Assembly: GCF_003428335.1 (NCBI RefSeq)
Contig: NZ_CP031704.1
Span: 1,860,001 to 1,924,000, forward strand
Direction of reading: 5' to 3'
Length of the DNA stretch: 64,000 bases
Source of the DNA: Solimonas sp. K1W22B-7
GTDB lineage: Bacteria; Pseudomonadota; Gammaproteobacteria; Nevskiales; Nevskiaceae
Shown here piece by piece: positions 51,905-61,334 of this stretch (positions are counted from its first letter, which is position 1; each line of letters starts with the position of its first letter). The notes beneath the pieces were generated by a model. The model was not told the DNA's origin. It saw nothing but the letters and a program-made list of their open reading frames with translations, and ran no database searches. Both the position numbers and the translations under genes were made by a program.

Positions 51905-52810
51905 TCAGTGTCGGCGCGTGGCCGACAGTTCGTCGCTATGGCGCCATTCCAGCCAGCTCTTGATGCCCAGCGTCAGCAGGGCCAGCAGGGCGAGCAGCGA
52001 GGCAACCGCGAAGGCGGCGGAGAACTGGTACTCGTTGTAGAGGATCTCGACATGCAGCGGCATGGTGTTGGTCTGGCCGCGGATATGGCCGGACACCACG
52101 CTGACGGCGCCGAACTCGCCCATCGCCCGGGCGTTGCACAGCAGCACGCCGTAGAGCAGGCCCCACTTGATGTTGGGCAGGGTCACGCGCCAGAAGGTCT
52201 GCCAGCCGGTGGCGCCCAGCGACAGCGCCGCCTGCTCGTCGTCGGTACCCTGCTCGGTCATCAGCGGGATCAGCTCGCGCGCGATGAACGGGAAGGTCAC
52301 GAACACCGTGGCCAGCACGATGCCGGGCACCGCGAACAGCACCTTGATGTCGTGGTCCATGAGCCAGGGCCCGGCCCAGCCGTGGCGGCCGAAGATCAGC
52401 ACGTAGACCAGGCCGGCGACCACCGGCGAGACCGAGAACGGCAGGTCGATCAGCGACACCAGCAGCGACTTGCCGCGGAATTCGAACTTGGTCACCGCCC
52501 AGGCCGCCGAGACGCCGAACACCAGGTTCAGCGGCACGGCGATGCCGGCGGCGATCAGTGTCAGCTTGATCGCGGCCAGGGCATCCGGGTCCTTCAGCGC
52601 TTCCAGGTAGGTGCCGATGCCGTTGCGCAGCGCTTCGGCAAATACCGCCACCAGCGGCAGCAGCAGGAAGCTGCAGAGGAACAGGATCGCGGAGAGGGTC
52701 AGCGTCCAGCGTACCCAGGGCGATTCGGTGATCGCGGCGTTCTTCTCGATCAGCGGCTCGCGCGGCAGGGCCGGCGGGTCCTGCAGGGAATGGTCGATGG
52801 CCGGGCTCAC
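51905..52810 (-). CDS. cysW: Sulfate ABC transporter permease CysW
   Basis: A 301-residue inner membrane permease, GTG start overlapping the cysT stop by 4 bp. Six transmembrane segments are visible (for example [20 protein letters not shown] and [17 protein letters not shown]), with the coupling loop [21 protein letters not shown] contacting CysA. The N-terminal 30 residues are hydrophilic. It pairs with CysT to form the channel. Confidence 0.92.
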   Translation of the reverse strand: MSPAIDHSLQDPPALPREPLIEKNAAITESPWVRWTLTLSAILFLCSFLLLPLVAVFAEALRNGIGTYLEALKDPDALAAIKLTLIAAGIAVPLNLVFGVSAAWAVTKFEFRGKSLLVSLIDLPFSVSPVVAGLVYVLIFGRHGWAGPWLMDHDIKVLFAVPGIVLATVFVTFPFIARELIPLMTEQGTDDEQAALSLGATGWQTFWRVTLPNIKWGLLYGVLLCNARAMGEFGAVSVVSGHIRGQTNTMPLHVEILYNEYQFSAAFAVASLLALLALLTLGIKSWLEWRHSDELSATRRH

Positions 52811-53667
52811 TTGCGGTTCCTCCGGCTACGGGTCCAGATCTGCAGGCCATTGATGATGAGCAGCAGGATGAAGGACAGCACCAGCATCGCCGCAGCCACC
52901 GCGGTGGCGCCGGCGTAGTCGAATTCTTCCAGCTTGATGATGATCAGCAGCGGCGCGATCTCGGTCTGCATCGGCAGGTTGCCGGCGATGAAGATGATCG
53001 AGCCGTACTCGCCCACGGCGCGGGCGAAGGCCAGGGTGAAACCGGTGATCAGGGCCGGCAGCACGGTCGGCAGGATCACGCGGGTGATGGTCTGCCAGCG
53101 GTTGGCGCCCAGGGAAGCAGCGGCCTCCTCCAGCTCCTTCTCGGCCTCTTCCAGCACCGGCTGCACCGTGCGCACCACGAACGGCAGGCTGATGAAGGTG
53201 CAGGCCACGATCACGCCCAGCTGCGAGTAAGCCACCTTGATGCCCATGGGCTCCAGGTACTGGCCGATCCAGCCGTTGGGGGCGTAGAGCGCGGTCAGGG
53301 CGATGCCGGCCACGGCGGTGGGCAGGGCAAAGGGCAGGTCGATGGTGGCGTCGAAGAAGCGCTTGCCGGGGAACTGGTAGCGCACGAAGACCCAGGCCAC
53401 CAGCGTGCCGAATACGGCATTGATGGCGGCGCCGATTGCTGCCGCACCGAAGCTCAGCTTGAGCGCCGCCACCACGCGCGGCGAGCTGACCACGTGCCAG
53501 ATGCCCTCCCAGCCCAGGCCCGCGGACTTGAAGAACACGCCGGCCAGCGGGATCAGCACCAGCAGGCTGAGGTAGAGCAGGGTGAAGCCGAGCGTCAGCC
53601 CGAACCCTGGAATGGCCGAGCGCGGGCGTAGCGCCCGCGCTCGGGTAGATGGTGCGGCTGCAGTCAT
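52807..53667 (-). CDS. cysT: Sulfate ABC transporter permease CysT (CysU)
   Basis: A 286-residue permease. Transmembrane segments include [20 protein letters not shown] near the start and [19 protein letters not shown] at the end; the EAA loop is [20 protein letters not shown]. The ATG at 53667 is favoured because it lies just behind the sbp stop (53675); a longer start at 53760 would run deep into sbp. It forms the heterodimeric channel with CysW. Confidence 0.92.
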   Translation of the reverse strand: MTAAAPSTRARALRPRSAIPGFGLTLGFTLLYLSLLVLIPLAGVFFKSAGLGWEGIWHVVSSPRVVAALKLSFGAAAIGAAINAVFGTLVAWVFVRYQFPGKRFFDATIDLPFALPTAVAGIALTALYAPNGWIGQYLEPMGIKVAYSQLGVIVACTFISLPFVVRTVQPVLEEAEKELEEAAASLGANRWQTITRVILPTVLPALITGFTLAFARAVGEYGSIIFIAGNLPMQTEIAPLLIIIKLEEFDYAGATAVAAAMLVLSFILLLIINGLQIWTRSRRNRK

Positions 53668-53674
53668 GAAAAGG

Positions 53675-54676
53675 TCAGCGGGCCTGGTAGATCTGGTCGA
53701 AGAGTGCGCCATCGGCAAAATGGGTCTTCTGGGCCTGGGGCCAGCCGCCGAAAGCTTCAACCACGGAGAATAGTTGGACCTTCGGGAACCGGTTAGAGTG
53801 TTTGCTTAGAACTTTTTCGTCTGAGGGACGCAAGTCGTTGTTTGCAAAGATTTCCTGGCCGGCTTCGCTGAAGTGGAACTCCAGGTAGGCCTGCGCCCGG
53901 GCGCGGTTGCCATGCTTGGCGGCGTACTTGTCGACGATGGACACCGGGTTGTCCGCCCGCACCGACAGGGAGGGGATGATGATCTCGAACTTGTCGGCCC
54001 CGAACTCCTGCTGGATCAGCTTGACCTCGTTTTCGAAGGTCAGCAGCACATCACCGATGCCGCGCTGGACGAAGGTGGTGGTGGCGCCGCGGCCGCCGGT
54101 ATCCAGCACCGGCACGTTGCGGAACAGCGAGGTCACGAAGTCCCTGGCCTTGGCGTCGTTGCCGCCCGGCAGGCGCAGGGCGTACTGCCACGCCGCCAGG
54201 TAGCTGTACTTGCCGTTACCCGAGGTCTTGGGGTTGGGGATGATCAGTTTGACGCCGGGCTTGACCAGGTCGTTCCAGTCCTTCACGCCCTTGGGGTTGC
54301 CCTTGCGCACCAGGAACAGGATCGTCGACCAGGACGGGCTGCTGGCGTAGGGCAGGCGCTTCTGCCAGTCCGCCGGCAGCAGGCCACCCTTGGCGATGGC
54401 ATCGATGTCCAGCGGGCTGTTCATGGAGACGACGTCGGCTTCCAGGCCGTCGATCACCGCGCGCGCCTGCTTGGCAGAGCCGCCGTGAGACTGGTCCAGC
54501 TTCAGCGTCTCGCCGGTTTTCTTCTTCCAGGCGTCTGCGAAGGCCGGGTTGATGTCCTTGTAGACGCCGCGGGCGACGTCGTAGGAAACATTGAGCAGCG
54601 TCGCATCGGCCTGGGCGGCCGAGGCCGCCAGCACCGCCACGGCGGCGGCCAGCGTATGCAGCAGTTTCTTCTTCAT
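53675..54676 (-). CDS. sbp: Sulfate-binding protein, cysTWA-linked copy
   Basis: A 333-residue periplasmic sulfate-binding protein with a signal peptide ending AQA-D (about residue 23). The family blocks LLNVSYDVARGVYKDIN, QSHGGSAKQARAVIDGL, PNPKTSGNGKYSYLAAW and [15 protein letters not shown] contain the sulfate-contact segments. It is directly upstream of cysT and is the dedicated receptor of this transporter. It is clearly diverged from the second copy at 55779. Confidence 0.92.
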   Translation of the reverse strand: MKKKLLHTLAAAVAVLAASAAQADATLLNVSYDVARGVYKDINPAFADAWKKKTGETLKLDQSHGGSAKQARAVIDGLEADVVSMNSPLDIDAIAKGGLLPADWQKRLPYASSPSWSTILFLVRKGNPKGVKDWNDLVKPGVKLIIPNPKTSGNGKYSYLAAWQYALRLPGGNDAKARDFVTSLFRNVPVLDTGGRGATTTFVQRGIGDVLLTFENEVKLIQQEFGADKFEIIIPSLSVRADNPVSIVDKYAAKHGNRARAQAYLEFHFSEAGQEIFANNDLRPSDEKVLSKHSNRFPKVQLFSVVEAFGGWPQAQKTHFADGALFDQIYQAR

Positions 54677-54701
54677 GTGAAAACTCCCTGGGCCTCTTGA
54701 T

Positions 54702-55322
54702 TCAAAGAAAATTCAGGTCGCGCGACGAATAGACGCGCTCCTGCGGTTGGGGTGCATGCGCCAGCGGGAAGCGCCGGCGGTCGATCCAGCGCGTGCTGCT
54801 CAGCCACAGGCCGTCCAGCTCCGCGCCATGCTGCCAGTTGACCAGCACGATCTGGCGCGTCGTCTCGTGCAGGATCGCCAGCTTGTTCTCGGCTTTCAGG
54901 CCCAGCTCCAGCAATTGCAGGAAGGCCGGGTCCGACAGCAGGGTTTCATGTTTCAGCGCCAGCGGCCGCAGGATTTCCGACACCAGGTGCCAGGTGTCGG
55001 AGCGCCCGGGTTTCGGCTCCAGCGGCAGCGTGCCGTTGTGCATCAGGTGTACGCCCGGCACCACGCGGAACGGGTGCGCATTGTCGATGCCGCCTCCACC
55101 CTTGGTACGCCGCCGCAGGTGCAGCACGTACTCGTGATCGCGGTTGTCGCGCTCGAACGCCAGGATCGCCTCCAGGTCGGGCTCGGCGCGCCGTTCCAGC
55201 AGCAGCTGGCCGTCGGCGGCGAAGCCCATCGCACCCCAGCCGTCGCGGTTCAGCTCCAGCGCCGCCGCGATCAGCTCGGCGGGGATGGTCAGGCCGGCGG
55301 GCTTGTGGATGATCAGGCACAT
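54702..55322 (-). CDS. Class II glutamine amidotransferase-like (Ntn) protein
   Basis: A 206-residue protein beginning Met-Cys-Leu-Ile, so Cys2 would become the N-terminal nucleophile of an Ntn hydrolase. The blocks NRDGWGAMGF, HLRRRTKGGGGIDNAHPF and LMHNGTLPL match the class II glutaminase pattern. There is no synthetase domain, so the acceptor chemistry is unknown. It sits between a TOBE protein and sbp in the sulfate operon, 25 bp from sbp. A role in sulfur or amino-group metabolism is only suggested by that position. Confidence 0.78.
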   Translation of the reverse strand: MCLIIHKPAGLTIPAELIAAALELNRDGWGAMGFAADGQLLLERRAEPDLEAILAFERDNRDHEYVLHLRRRTKGGGGIDNAHPFRVVPGVHLMHNGTLPLEPKPGRSDTWHLVSEILRPLALKHETLLSDPAFLQLLELGLKAENKLAILHETTRQIVLVNWQHGAELDGLWLSSTRWIDRRRFPLAHAPQPQERVYSSRDLNFL

Positions 55323-55352
55323 GGCAGGGTTCCGTGCGTCGAAGGAGCGGGA

Positions 55353-55580
55353 TCAGTCCTTGGTGACTGCCGCGATCAGAACCTCGGTGGCCTTGAACAG
55401 GGCGATCACCGGGTCGCCGAGCTTCAGGTCCAGCAGCTCCAGCGAGGACGAGGTGACGATGGCGCTGACGATGCCGGCGCCGGTCTCGATCTCCACCTCG
55501 GAGACCACCGCGCTGCGCTTGACGCCGACGACCTTGCCGCGGAACTGGTTGCGGGTGTTGACCGCTGCGATGGTGGACAT
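55353..55580 (-). CDS. TOBE/Mop domain protein (molbindin-like)
   Basis: A 75-residue single TOBE domain: RNQFRGKVVGVKRSAVVSEV, followed by GIVSAIVTSSSLELL and LGDPVIALFKATEVLIA, the molbindin pattern. Such proteins bind molybdate or related oxyanions in the cytoplasm as oligomers. The ATG at 55580 has a GGAG site. It starts the group TOBE - amidotransferase - sbp - cysTWA, so an oxyanion-sensing or buffering role in sulfate uptake is plausible. Confidence 0.85.
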   Translation of the reverse strand: MSTIAAVNTRNQFRGKVVGVKRSAVVSEVEIETGAGIVSAIVTSSSLELLDLKLGDPVIALFKATEVLIAAVTKD

Positions 55581-55648
55581 GGCGAACTCCGTGTTTCGTT
55601 GGTATGGGGCTGCAGAAAACAAACAGAAAGCTGGCGCCGCGGCGCTAT

Positions 55649-55675
55649 AAAAAAGAAGGGGCGCTCGCGCGCCCC
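55649..55675 (-). terminator. Terminator after the second sbp gene
   Basis: On the minus strand GGGGCGC pairs with GCGCCCC around GCGA and is followed by TTCTTTTTTAT, about 105 bp after the sbp stop. It separates the distal sbp from the TOBE-sbp-cysTWA group. Confidence 0.85.
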
Positions 55676-55778
55676 AATACTTCACTCACCGGGAGAGGGG
55701 GGCGGGCGGCCAGGGACCGGGAAGGCAGGCTTCCCGGTCCATCAGGCGATCCGCGAGTGAAGGGTGCCGATTCAAGGA

Positions 55779-56771
55779 TTACTTCTGGTAGATCTGGTCG
55801 AAGATGCCGCCGTCGGCGAAGTGCGTCGTCTGGGCCTTGGTCCAGCCGCCGAAGTCGGCGATGGTGACCAGGTTCAGCTTCGGGAACTTCGAAGCGTACT
55901 TGGCGGCGATCGCCGGGTTGCTCGGACGGTAGTGGTTCTTGCCGATGATCTCCTGGCCTTCATCCGTGTAGAGGAAGTTCAGGTAGGCTTCGGCGACCTT
56001 GCGGGTCTTGTGCTTGTCCACGATCTTGTCGACCACGGCCACGGCCGGCTCGGCGAGGATCGACAGCGACGGCACCACGATCTCGAACTTGTCGGTGCCG
56101 AACTCGTCGATCGACAGGAAGGCCTCGTTTTCCCAGGCCAGCAGCACGTCGCCGATGCCGCGCTGCACGAAGGTGGTGGTCGAGCCGCGGGCGCCGGTAT
56201 CCAGCACCGGAGCGTTCTTGAACAGCGCCTTGAGGAATTCCTGGGCCTTGGCCTCGCTGTTGCCGTTGTTCTTCAGGGCATAGGCATAGGCCGCCAGGTA
56301 GTTCCAGCGGGCACCGCCCGAGGTCTTCGGGTTGGGCGTGATGATCGCCACGCCGGGCTTCACCAGGTCGTTCCAGTCCTTGATCTTCTTCGGGTTGCCC
56401 TTGCGGACCAGGAAGACGATCGTGGAGGTGTAGGGCGAGCTGTTGTTGGGCAGGCGCTTCTGCCAGTCGGCCGGCAGCAGCTTGGCGTTCTTGGCGATGT
56501 TATCGGTGTCGCCGGCCAGGGCCAGCGTCACCACGTCCGCCTCGAGGCCGTCGATCACGGAACGGGCCTGCTTGCCCGAGCCGCCATGCGACTGCTTGAT
56601 GTCGACGGTATCCCCGGTCTTGGCCTTCCACTGCTCGCCGAACTTGGCGTTGATCACCTTGTACAGCTCGCGGGTGGGGTCGTAGGACACGTTGAGCAGT
56701 TCCACGCTGGCAGCGTGGGCGAAGAGCGGGGCCGCCAGGGCGGCCGCCGCGATGAGTGCTTTGAGTTTCAT
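55779..56771 (-). CDS. sbp: Sulfate-binding protein, second copy
   Basis: A 330-residue periplasmic protein with signal peptide ending AHA-A (about residue 20). Family blocks: [52 protein letters not shown] and [15 protein letters not shown]. It is followed by its own terminator, and the porin gene is 29 bp upstream. Having two diverged receptors may broaden affinity or substrate range (sulfate, thiosulfate or another oxyanion). Confidence 0.92.
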   Translation of the reverse strand: MKLKALIAAAALAAPLFAHAASVELLNVSYDPTRELYKVINAKFGEQWKAKTGDTVDIKQSHGGSGKQARSVIDGLEADVVTLALAGDTDNIAKNAKLLPADWQKRLPNNSSPYTSTIVFLVRKGNPKKIKDWNDLVKPGVAIITPNPKTSGGARWNYLAAYAYALKNNGNSEAKAQEFLKALFKNAPVLDTGARGSTTTFVQRGIGDVLLAWENEAFLSIDEFGTDKFEIVVPSLSILAEPAVAVVDKIVDKHKTRKVAEAYLNFLYTDEGQEIIGKNHYRPSNPAIAAKYASKFPKLNLVTIADFGGWTKAQTTHFADGGIFDQIYQK

Positions 56772-56800
56772 GGTGGTTTGCCGGTGTTAGGTGATGTCGA

Positions 56801-58309
56801 TCAGAACGCGACCTGGAAGCGGGCGAAGATGGTCTTCTCGTCCTTGCGATCCTGGACCGCGGTCGTGGTGCCCGCGCCGCCTTCGAAGCTGGTGTTGGTG
56901 TAGTTCAGCTGCGTCTTCAGGTTGCTGGTCAGGTACCAGTTCAGGCCGATGCCGAAGCTCTTGGCCTCGCTGGCGTTGGCGGCCGGGTTGGACACGAAGT
57001 TGTTGGCGACGGTGGCAGGCGTGGCGAGGGTGGATCCCGGGATGGTGGTGAAGATGTCGTCGTCGATGTCCAGCACGCCGTAGCGCGCCGCCAGTTCGAA
57101 GGCGCCCCAGCCCGCGCCGCCCGGGGTGTAGGCGTTCTTGGGCTTGGCGACGCCGCGGAAGCTGGCGTCCTCACCGGTGATCACCCAGCTGGCGGAGATC
57201 TGCCAGGCTTCGTTCTTGGCGGAATCGCTCAGGGTCGTGGTGGCCAGGGTGGCGCCGGCCGGCAGCAGGCCTACCGACAGGTCCTGCTCGGAGCTGATGT
57301 ACTCGGCGATCACACCCAGGCTGTTGTAGTACCAGTAGGCCTGCGGCGAGATGCGGACCAGGTCGCCATCGGCATAGATGCCGGTGTTGCCGACCGTGGC
57401 GCCGGTGCCGACCGTGCGGGTGGTGTTGTACTGGAAGAACACGTTCTGGCCGGGCGTGCGGTAGCGCGGCAGGAAGTTGTTGGCGTTGGCAGCATTGTTT
57501 TCGCCCTGCTCCTTCGGACCGAAGCTGGAGCCGACACCGAAGCCCAGGCCCTGGAATACGCCCGGGCTGTTCTTGAACGGTTCGAAGAAGACGCGGGCGC
57601 CGATTTCCTTGCGGTTGTCGACGTCGGTGCTGGTGGTGTCGCGGCCGTCGGCGGTGCCGTTGTAGTAGCCCAGGGTGTAGTTCACCGTGGAGCTGAACAG
57701 CTCGCCCTGCAGCTGCACGCCGAGGTCGCGGTTGGGCGCCAGCTCGGTCGGGAAGCCGCGCTCGATGAAGTTGGTGCTGCCGCCGCTCTGCAGGCGCTCC
57801 AGCGCCACCGGGCCCTTCACCTTGCCCACGCGCAGCGTGTAGGCCGGGTCGAACTTCAGGTCCAGGTAGGCGTCGACGATGGTGGCGCTGTCGCCGGCGA
57901 ACTCCGGCGTCAGGCGGAAGCCCACCAGCTTGCCCAGGCTGCCCTCGAAGGTCGGGCGGATGCGGCGGAACAGCACGGTATCGTTGAAGCGGTCGGACGC
58001 GGTCGGCGTCGCGCGGCGGAGGAAGTTGTAATCGTCCAGGTAGTAGCGCAGGTCGGCCTGCACCAGGCCCTTGATCTTCAGCTCGTAGTCGCCCTTCTTC
58101 AGCGAGAAGCCCTTGTCGCTGGCGGACGGCGTGGTCGCGTCCTTGGCCTTGGTGGCGGCGTCTTCGGCCTGCAGTTCGAGCTGGCGCTCGAGCACCTTGA
58201 TGCGCTGGTCCAGTTCATCGACCGACACGCTCTCGGCGGCCTGCGCGATCCCCGTGGAGGCGAAAACGGCGAGCGTTGCCAGGCTCGCCTGCTTGATTCC
58301 CTTCTTCAT
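56801..58309 (-). CDS. Phosphate-selective porin OprO/OprP-like outer membrane protein
   Basis: A 502-residue porin. The signal peptide ends AQA-A (about residue 24), a coiled-coil-like segment follows (VDELDQRIKVLERQLELQAE, about 29-48), then a 16-stranded type barrel (GDYELKIKGLVQADLRYYL, FRRIRPTFEGSLGKLVGFRL, LRVGKVKGPVALERLQS) and a C-terminal Phe (FARFQVAF). OprP-type porins pass anions. It lies 29 bp upstream of a sulfate-binding protein gene, so it may admit sulfate or organosulfates rather than phosphate; that is inference. Confidence 0.86.
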   Translation of the reverse strand: MKKGIKQASLATLAVFASTGIAQAAESVSVDELDQRIKVLERQLELQAEDAATKAKDATTPSASDKGFSLKKGDYELKIKGLVQADLRYYLDDYNFLRRATPTASDRFNDTVLFRRIRPTFEGSLGKLVGFRLTPEFAGDSATIVDAYLDLKFDPAYTLRVGKVKGPVALERLQSGGSTNFIERGFPTELAPNRDLGVQLQGELFSSTVNYTLGYYNGTADGRDTTSTDVDNRKEIGARVFFEPFKNSPGVFQGLGFGVGSSFGPKEQGENNAANANNFLPRYRTPGQNVFFQYNTTRTVGTGATVGNTGIYADGDLVRISPQAYWYYNSLGVIAEYISSEQDLSVGLLPAGATLATTTLSDSAKNEAWQISASWVITGEDASFRGVAKPKNAYTPGGAGWGAFELAARYGVLDIDDDIFTTIPGSTLATPATVANNFVSNPAANASEAKSFGIGLNWYLTSNLKTQLNYTNTSFEGGAGTTTAVQDRKDEKTIFARFQVAF

Positions 58310-58426
58310 TTTGGTGAAACCCCGTGATGCGTGTGGTGGAAAGTGCGCGCATCTTGCCGGGGAGTGCTCAGGCAGTAAAAGAATATTAAGACTTCAAGAT
58401 ATTTCCAAAAAGAATATACGGGATAT

Positions 58427-58457
58427 GAAAAAGCCTGCCACCGGGGCAGGCTTTTTC
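58427..58457 (-). terminator. Terminator after tolC
   Basis: AAAAAGCCTGCC and GGCAGGCTTTTT form a stem around a short CCGGT-type loop. It lies 16 bp beyond the tolC stop and is followed by a T run on the minus strand. Confidence 0.85.
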
Positions 58458-58472
58458 GTTTGCTTTCAGACC

Positions 58473-59816
58473 TCAGGGCGTGGTCAGCAAGCGGTCCACC
58501 GCTTCCAGGTCCGCCGCGCCGAGGTTGCCTGCGGCCTGGCGCAGCAGCAGCCCGGCCAGCAGGTAGTCGTAGCGCGAGCGGTAGTAGTCGCGCTGGGCGG
58601 CGGACAGCTGCTGCTGGGCGTTGAGCACGTCGATGAAGGTACGGGTGCCCACTTCCTGGCCGCTGCGGGCCGCATCCAGGGCGGTGACGCTGGAGACCAC
58701 CGCCTGCTTCAGCGCGGCGACGCGGGCGCTGCCGCTGAGCACGCCGAAGTAGGCGTCGCGGGTCTGGCGCTCGGCGAAGCGCTGGGCGCCTGTGTACTCG
58801 GCGCGGCGCTGCTCGCGGGTGCTGGTGGCCTCGCGCACGCGGGACTGCGTGGCCAGGCCGGAGAAGATCGGCAGGGTCAGCTGCAGCGTGACGCGGTCGG
58901 AGGTGATTTCCCGGTCGGACGCGACGCTGACACCGCTGGCGTCGTTCGAGCTGCCGCTGACGCCGTGGCTGCCGTTGAGGTCCAGGGTGGGGTAGTGGCC
59001 GGCACGCGCGATGCCGATGCCGGTATCGGCGATGTCCGCAGCCAGCCGCGCCGACAGCACGTCGAGGTTGCCCTCGCGCGCGGTCTTGACCCATGCCTCG
59101 ATGTCGCTGGGGATCGGGGTGCTCAGTGGCAGTTCATCCACCAGCCGCGCCTGCGGCTCGTAGGGCCGGCCGGTAATCTCGGCCAGCGCCGAGTAGGCGG
59201 TATTGAGCACCTGCTGCGACTGGATCACGGTGGCGTTGGTCAGGTCGTAGCGGGCCTGGGCTTCCTGCACCTCGGTGATCGCCGACAGGCCGACCTCGAA
59301 GCGCGCCTGGGCCAGCTCCAGCTGCCGCGACACCGCCTTGTTTTCGTCCCGCGCCGAACTCAGGGTGTCGGTTGCCGCCAGCACGTTGAAATAGGCCTGC
59401 GCCACGCGCAGCAGCAGGTCCTGCCCGACGCTGCGGTAGCTGGTTTCCGCCAGAGCCACCACGTCGTCTGCCTGGCGCAGCTGCTGGATGGCGCCCCAGT
59501 CGAAGATCGGCTGGTTCAGGCTCAGGGTGTAGGACCAGGGATCGTCGTTGCTCTTGGTCGTGGTGGTGTCGCCGACCGCAGGGTCGTTCTCCACCTCGCT
59601 CAGCGTGCGGCCCTTCGCCGCACTGCCCGTCACCTGCGGCAGCAGCAGCGCCCGGGCCTGGGGCTTGGCCTCCACCGAGGCGTCGCGGGCATGCTCGGCA
59701 GCGCGCCAGGTGGCGTCGTTCTGCAGCGCCAGGTCGTAGATCTTGAGCAACTCGTTGGCCTGCGCGGCGCAGGGGAGAGCTAGCGCAGCGCTCAGCAGCA
59801 GGGCGGTCAGGCGCAT
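58473..59816 (-). CDS. tolC: TolC family outer membrane channel protein
   Basis: A 447-residue TolC-type protein with a signal peptide ending AQA-N (about residue 20). It shows the internal duplication of the family: YDLALQNDATWRAAEHARDA and the related REGNLDVLSARLAADIADTG, long alpha-hairpins (QDLLLRVAQAYFNVLAATDT, RQTRDAYFGVLSGSARVAAL) and VGTRTFIDVLNAQQQLSAAQ near the end. It forms the exit duct for type I secretion and RND efflux. It could serve transporters elsewhere. The upstream gene is a rhodanese, 66 bp away. Confidence 0.93.
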   Translation of the reverse strand: MRLTALLLSAALALPCAAQANELLKIYDLALQNDATWRAAEHARDASVEAKPQARALLLPQVTGSAAKGRTLSEVENDPAVGDTTTTKSNDDPWSYTLSLNQPIFDWGAIQQLRQADDVVALAETSYRSVGQDLLLRVAQAYFNVLAATDTLSSARDENKAVSRQLELAQARFEVGLSAITEVQEAQARYDLTNATVIQSQQVLNTAYSALAEITGRPYEPQARLVDELPLSTPIPSDIEAWVKTAREGNLDVLSARLAADIADTGIGIARAGHYPTLDLNGSHGVSGSSNDASGVSVASDREITSDRVTLQLTLPIFSGLATQSRVREATSTREQRRAEYTGAQRFAERQTRDAYFGVLSGSARVAALKQAVVSSVTALDAARSGQEVGTRTFIDVLNAQQQLSAAQRDYYRSRYDYLLAGLLLRQAAGNLGAADLEAVDRLLTTP

Positions 59817-59882
59817 GGGTTCAACAGGTCTTGGAAGGGGTTTGAGGGTTTCAACGCAGGGCGGGGCGATCGGTTGACCCGG

Positions 59883-60197
59883 TCAGTAGCGCGGCACCGT
59901 GGGGTCCACATCGGCCGACCAGGCGTCGATCCCGCCGCCGACCGAGTAGACCTCGGCGAAACCGTTGCGTTCGAGGAAACGCGCGGCCATCTCCGAGCGC
60001 ACGCCGTGGTGGCACAGCACGGCCACCGGCTCGGCGGCATTGAGTTCGCCCAGCCGGGTGGGCAGTTCCTGCATGGGGATGTGGCGGACGCCCGGGATGG
60101 CGGCGATCGCCAGCTCCTCGTCGCTGCGCACGTCGATTACGGTCAGCGGCGCGGCATCGAGCCGGGCCTTCAGGTCAGTGGCGGTCAGGATTTTCAT
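59883..60197 (-). CDS. Single-domain rhodanese-like sulfurtransferase
   Basis: A 104-residue single rhodanese domain: TVIDVRSDEELAIAAIPGVR, HIPMQELPTRL and the active loop CHHGVRS with the catalytic Cys, then ERNGFAEVYSVGGGIDAWS. It could transfer sulfane sulfur. The ATG at 60197 is preferred to one at 60233 because the domain starts there. It lies between a LuxR gene and tolC. Confidence 0.9.
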   Translation of the reverse strand: MKILTATDLKARLDAAPLTVIDVRSDEELAIAAIPGVRHIPMQELPTRLGELNAAEPVAVLCHHGVRSEMAARFLERNGFAEVYSVGGGIDAWSADVDPTVPRY

Positions 60198-60233
60198 GGG
60201 GCAGGAGTCTACCACCGCCCCATGGACCCTCAA

Positions 60234-61220
60234 TCAATTGCGGGTATCGGAGCCGGGATAGACCAGGGAGGCCAGCTCGGTGCGGCTGAACACACCCAGC
60301 TTGCGGTACACGCGATACAGGTGATTGGCCACCGTCGAAGGCGCCACGCCGATCTTCTTTGCAGCCTGCTTGAAGGACAGGCCCTGCGCCACGCAGTAGA
60401 CGATCTCGCGCTCGCGCCCGGTCAGGCGGTCCAGCGGGCCGGCCGGCCAGATCGTGATCAGGACCAGGTCGTTGAGCGGCTCGCAGCGCACCATCAGGTC
60501 CTGGAAGGCCAGGGCCTGGCCGGGCTCCGGCAACTTGAACGGCAGCTGCTGCGGCTGGCGGTTGGGGAAGCGCTCGTCGAGCATCTCCAGGAAGCGCGGC
60601 TGCGCCTCATGGAAGTTGCCGTGCTGGTCCATCACCGCCGCGCCGGCCCCCAGCGGGCGCTCCGGCTGGGTCTTGAGCAGGTGCAGGAAGTAGGCGTGCG
60701 AGGCGGCGTTGAAGAGATGGAAGGCGATGCGCTTGTGCTGGTCTTTCTCCAGCTCGGTGAAAGGCTTGCTGCGGTCGCTGCGGTACAGCGACACCAGCGA
60801 GTAGATGCCGCTGCGCCGGTCGATGTGCGACATCGACAGGATGCGCTCGATGCCGAAGGGCTGGAAAGCCCGCCGATAGATCTCGGAGTCATAAAAGCGC
60901 TCGTCGGCCATCATCTCCGACATGTCCGCCGGCACGTCGAAGTGCTCCAGCAGGTGCGGCAGGATGGGATTGAGCGCCGTGGTGGCCTCCAGGGCTGCCG
61001 GGTAGTCCTTGGGCAGGTTCTGCAGGGTCACCGTATGGAACTTCAGCGTGCTGCGCGAGCCGCTGCCCCAGAGCGCGCCGTCGTGGGGGATGACCCGGCC
61101 GACCTGTTCCAGTGCCCAGTTGCGATATTGCCCGGGGGGAACGGCCATGGCCCAGCGGTAGAGACGGGAAATCACCCGGTCGACCGGGTCTATCGCGTCG
61201 TTCGGCAGTGTTCGCGTCAT
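60234..61220 (-). CDS. LuxR-family transcriptional regulator
   Basis: A 328-residue regulator. An N-terminal sensor region (about 1-250) without a recognisable receiver domain is followed by a C-terminal LuxR helix-turn-helix (about 258-322: LTGREREIVYCVAQGLSFKQ, AAKKIGVAPSTVANHLYRVY). The architecture parallels the LuxR at 19831, although the sequences differ. A CAGGAAG site precedes the ATG. It is divergent from the DUF962 gene and may regulate the rhodanese-tolC pair downstream. Confidence 0.85.
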   Translation of the reverse strand: MTRTLPNDAIDPVDRVISRLYRWAMAVPPGQYRNWALEQVGRVIPHDGALWGSGSRSTLKFHTVTLQNLPKDYPAALEATTALNPILPHLLEHFDVPADMSEMMADERFYDSEIYRRAFQPFGIERILSMSHIDRRSGIYSLVSLYRSDRSKPFTELEKDQHKRIAFHLFNAASHAYFLHLLKTQPERPLGAGAAVMDQHGNFHEAQPRFLEMLDERFPNRQPQQLPFKLPEPGQALAFQDLMVRCEPLNDLVLITIWPAGPLDRLTGREREIVYCVAQGLSFKQAAKKIGVAPSTVANHLYRVYRKLGVFSRTELASLVYPGSDTRN

Positions 61221-61334
61221 CTTCCTGATAACTTTCTTGGGGGGAGCTATTTACTATCGGTACTATCCTACAGCCTAAGCATACTTGATCGTCTTGACCT
61301 GCGCGGAAATCCCGGACCTTGGGGGGAAGGGGAT

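Noticed and set aside
58473..59816. TolC as the outer membrane partner of the MMPL operon
   Set aside because: It is about 8 kb away on the other strand in a different transcription unit, and no membrane-fusion protein is present, so sequence gives no link.
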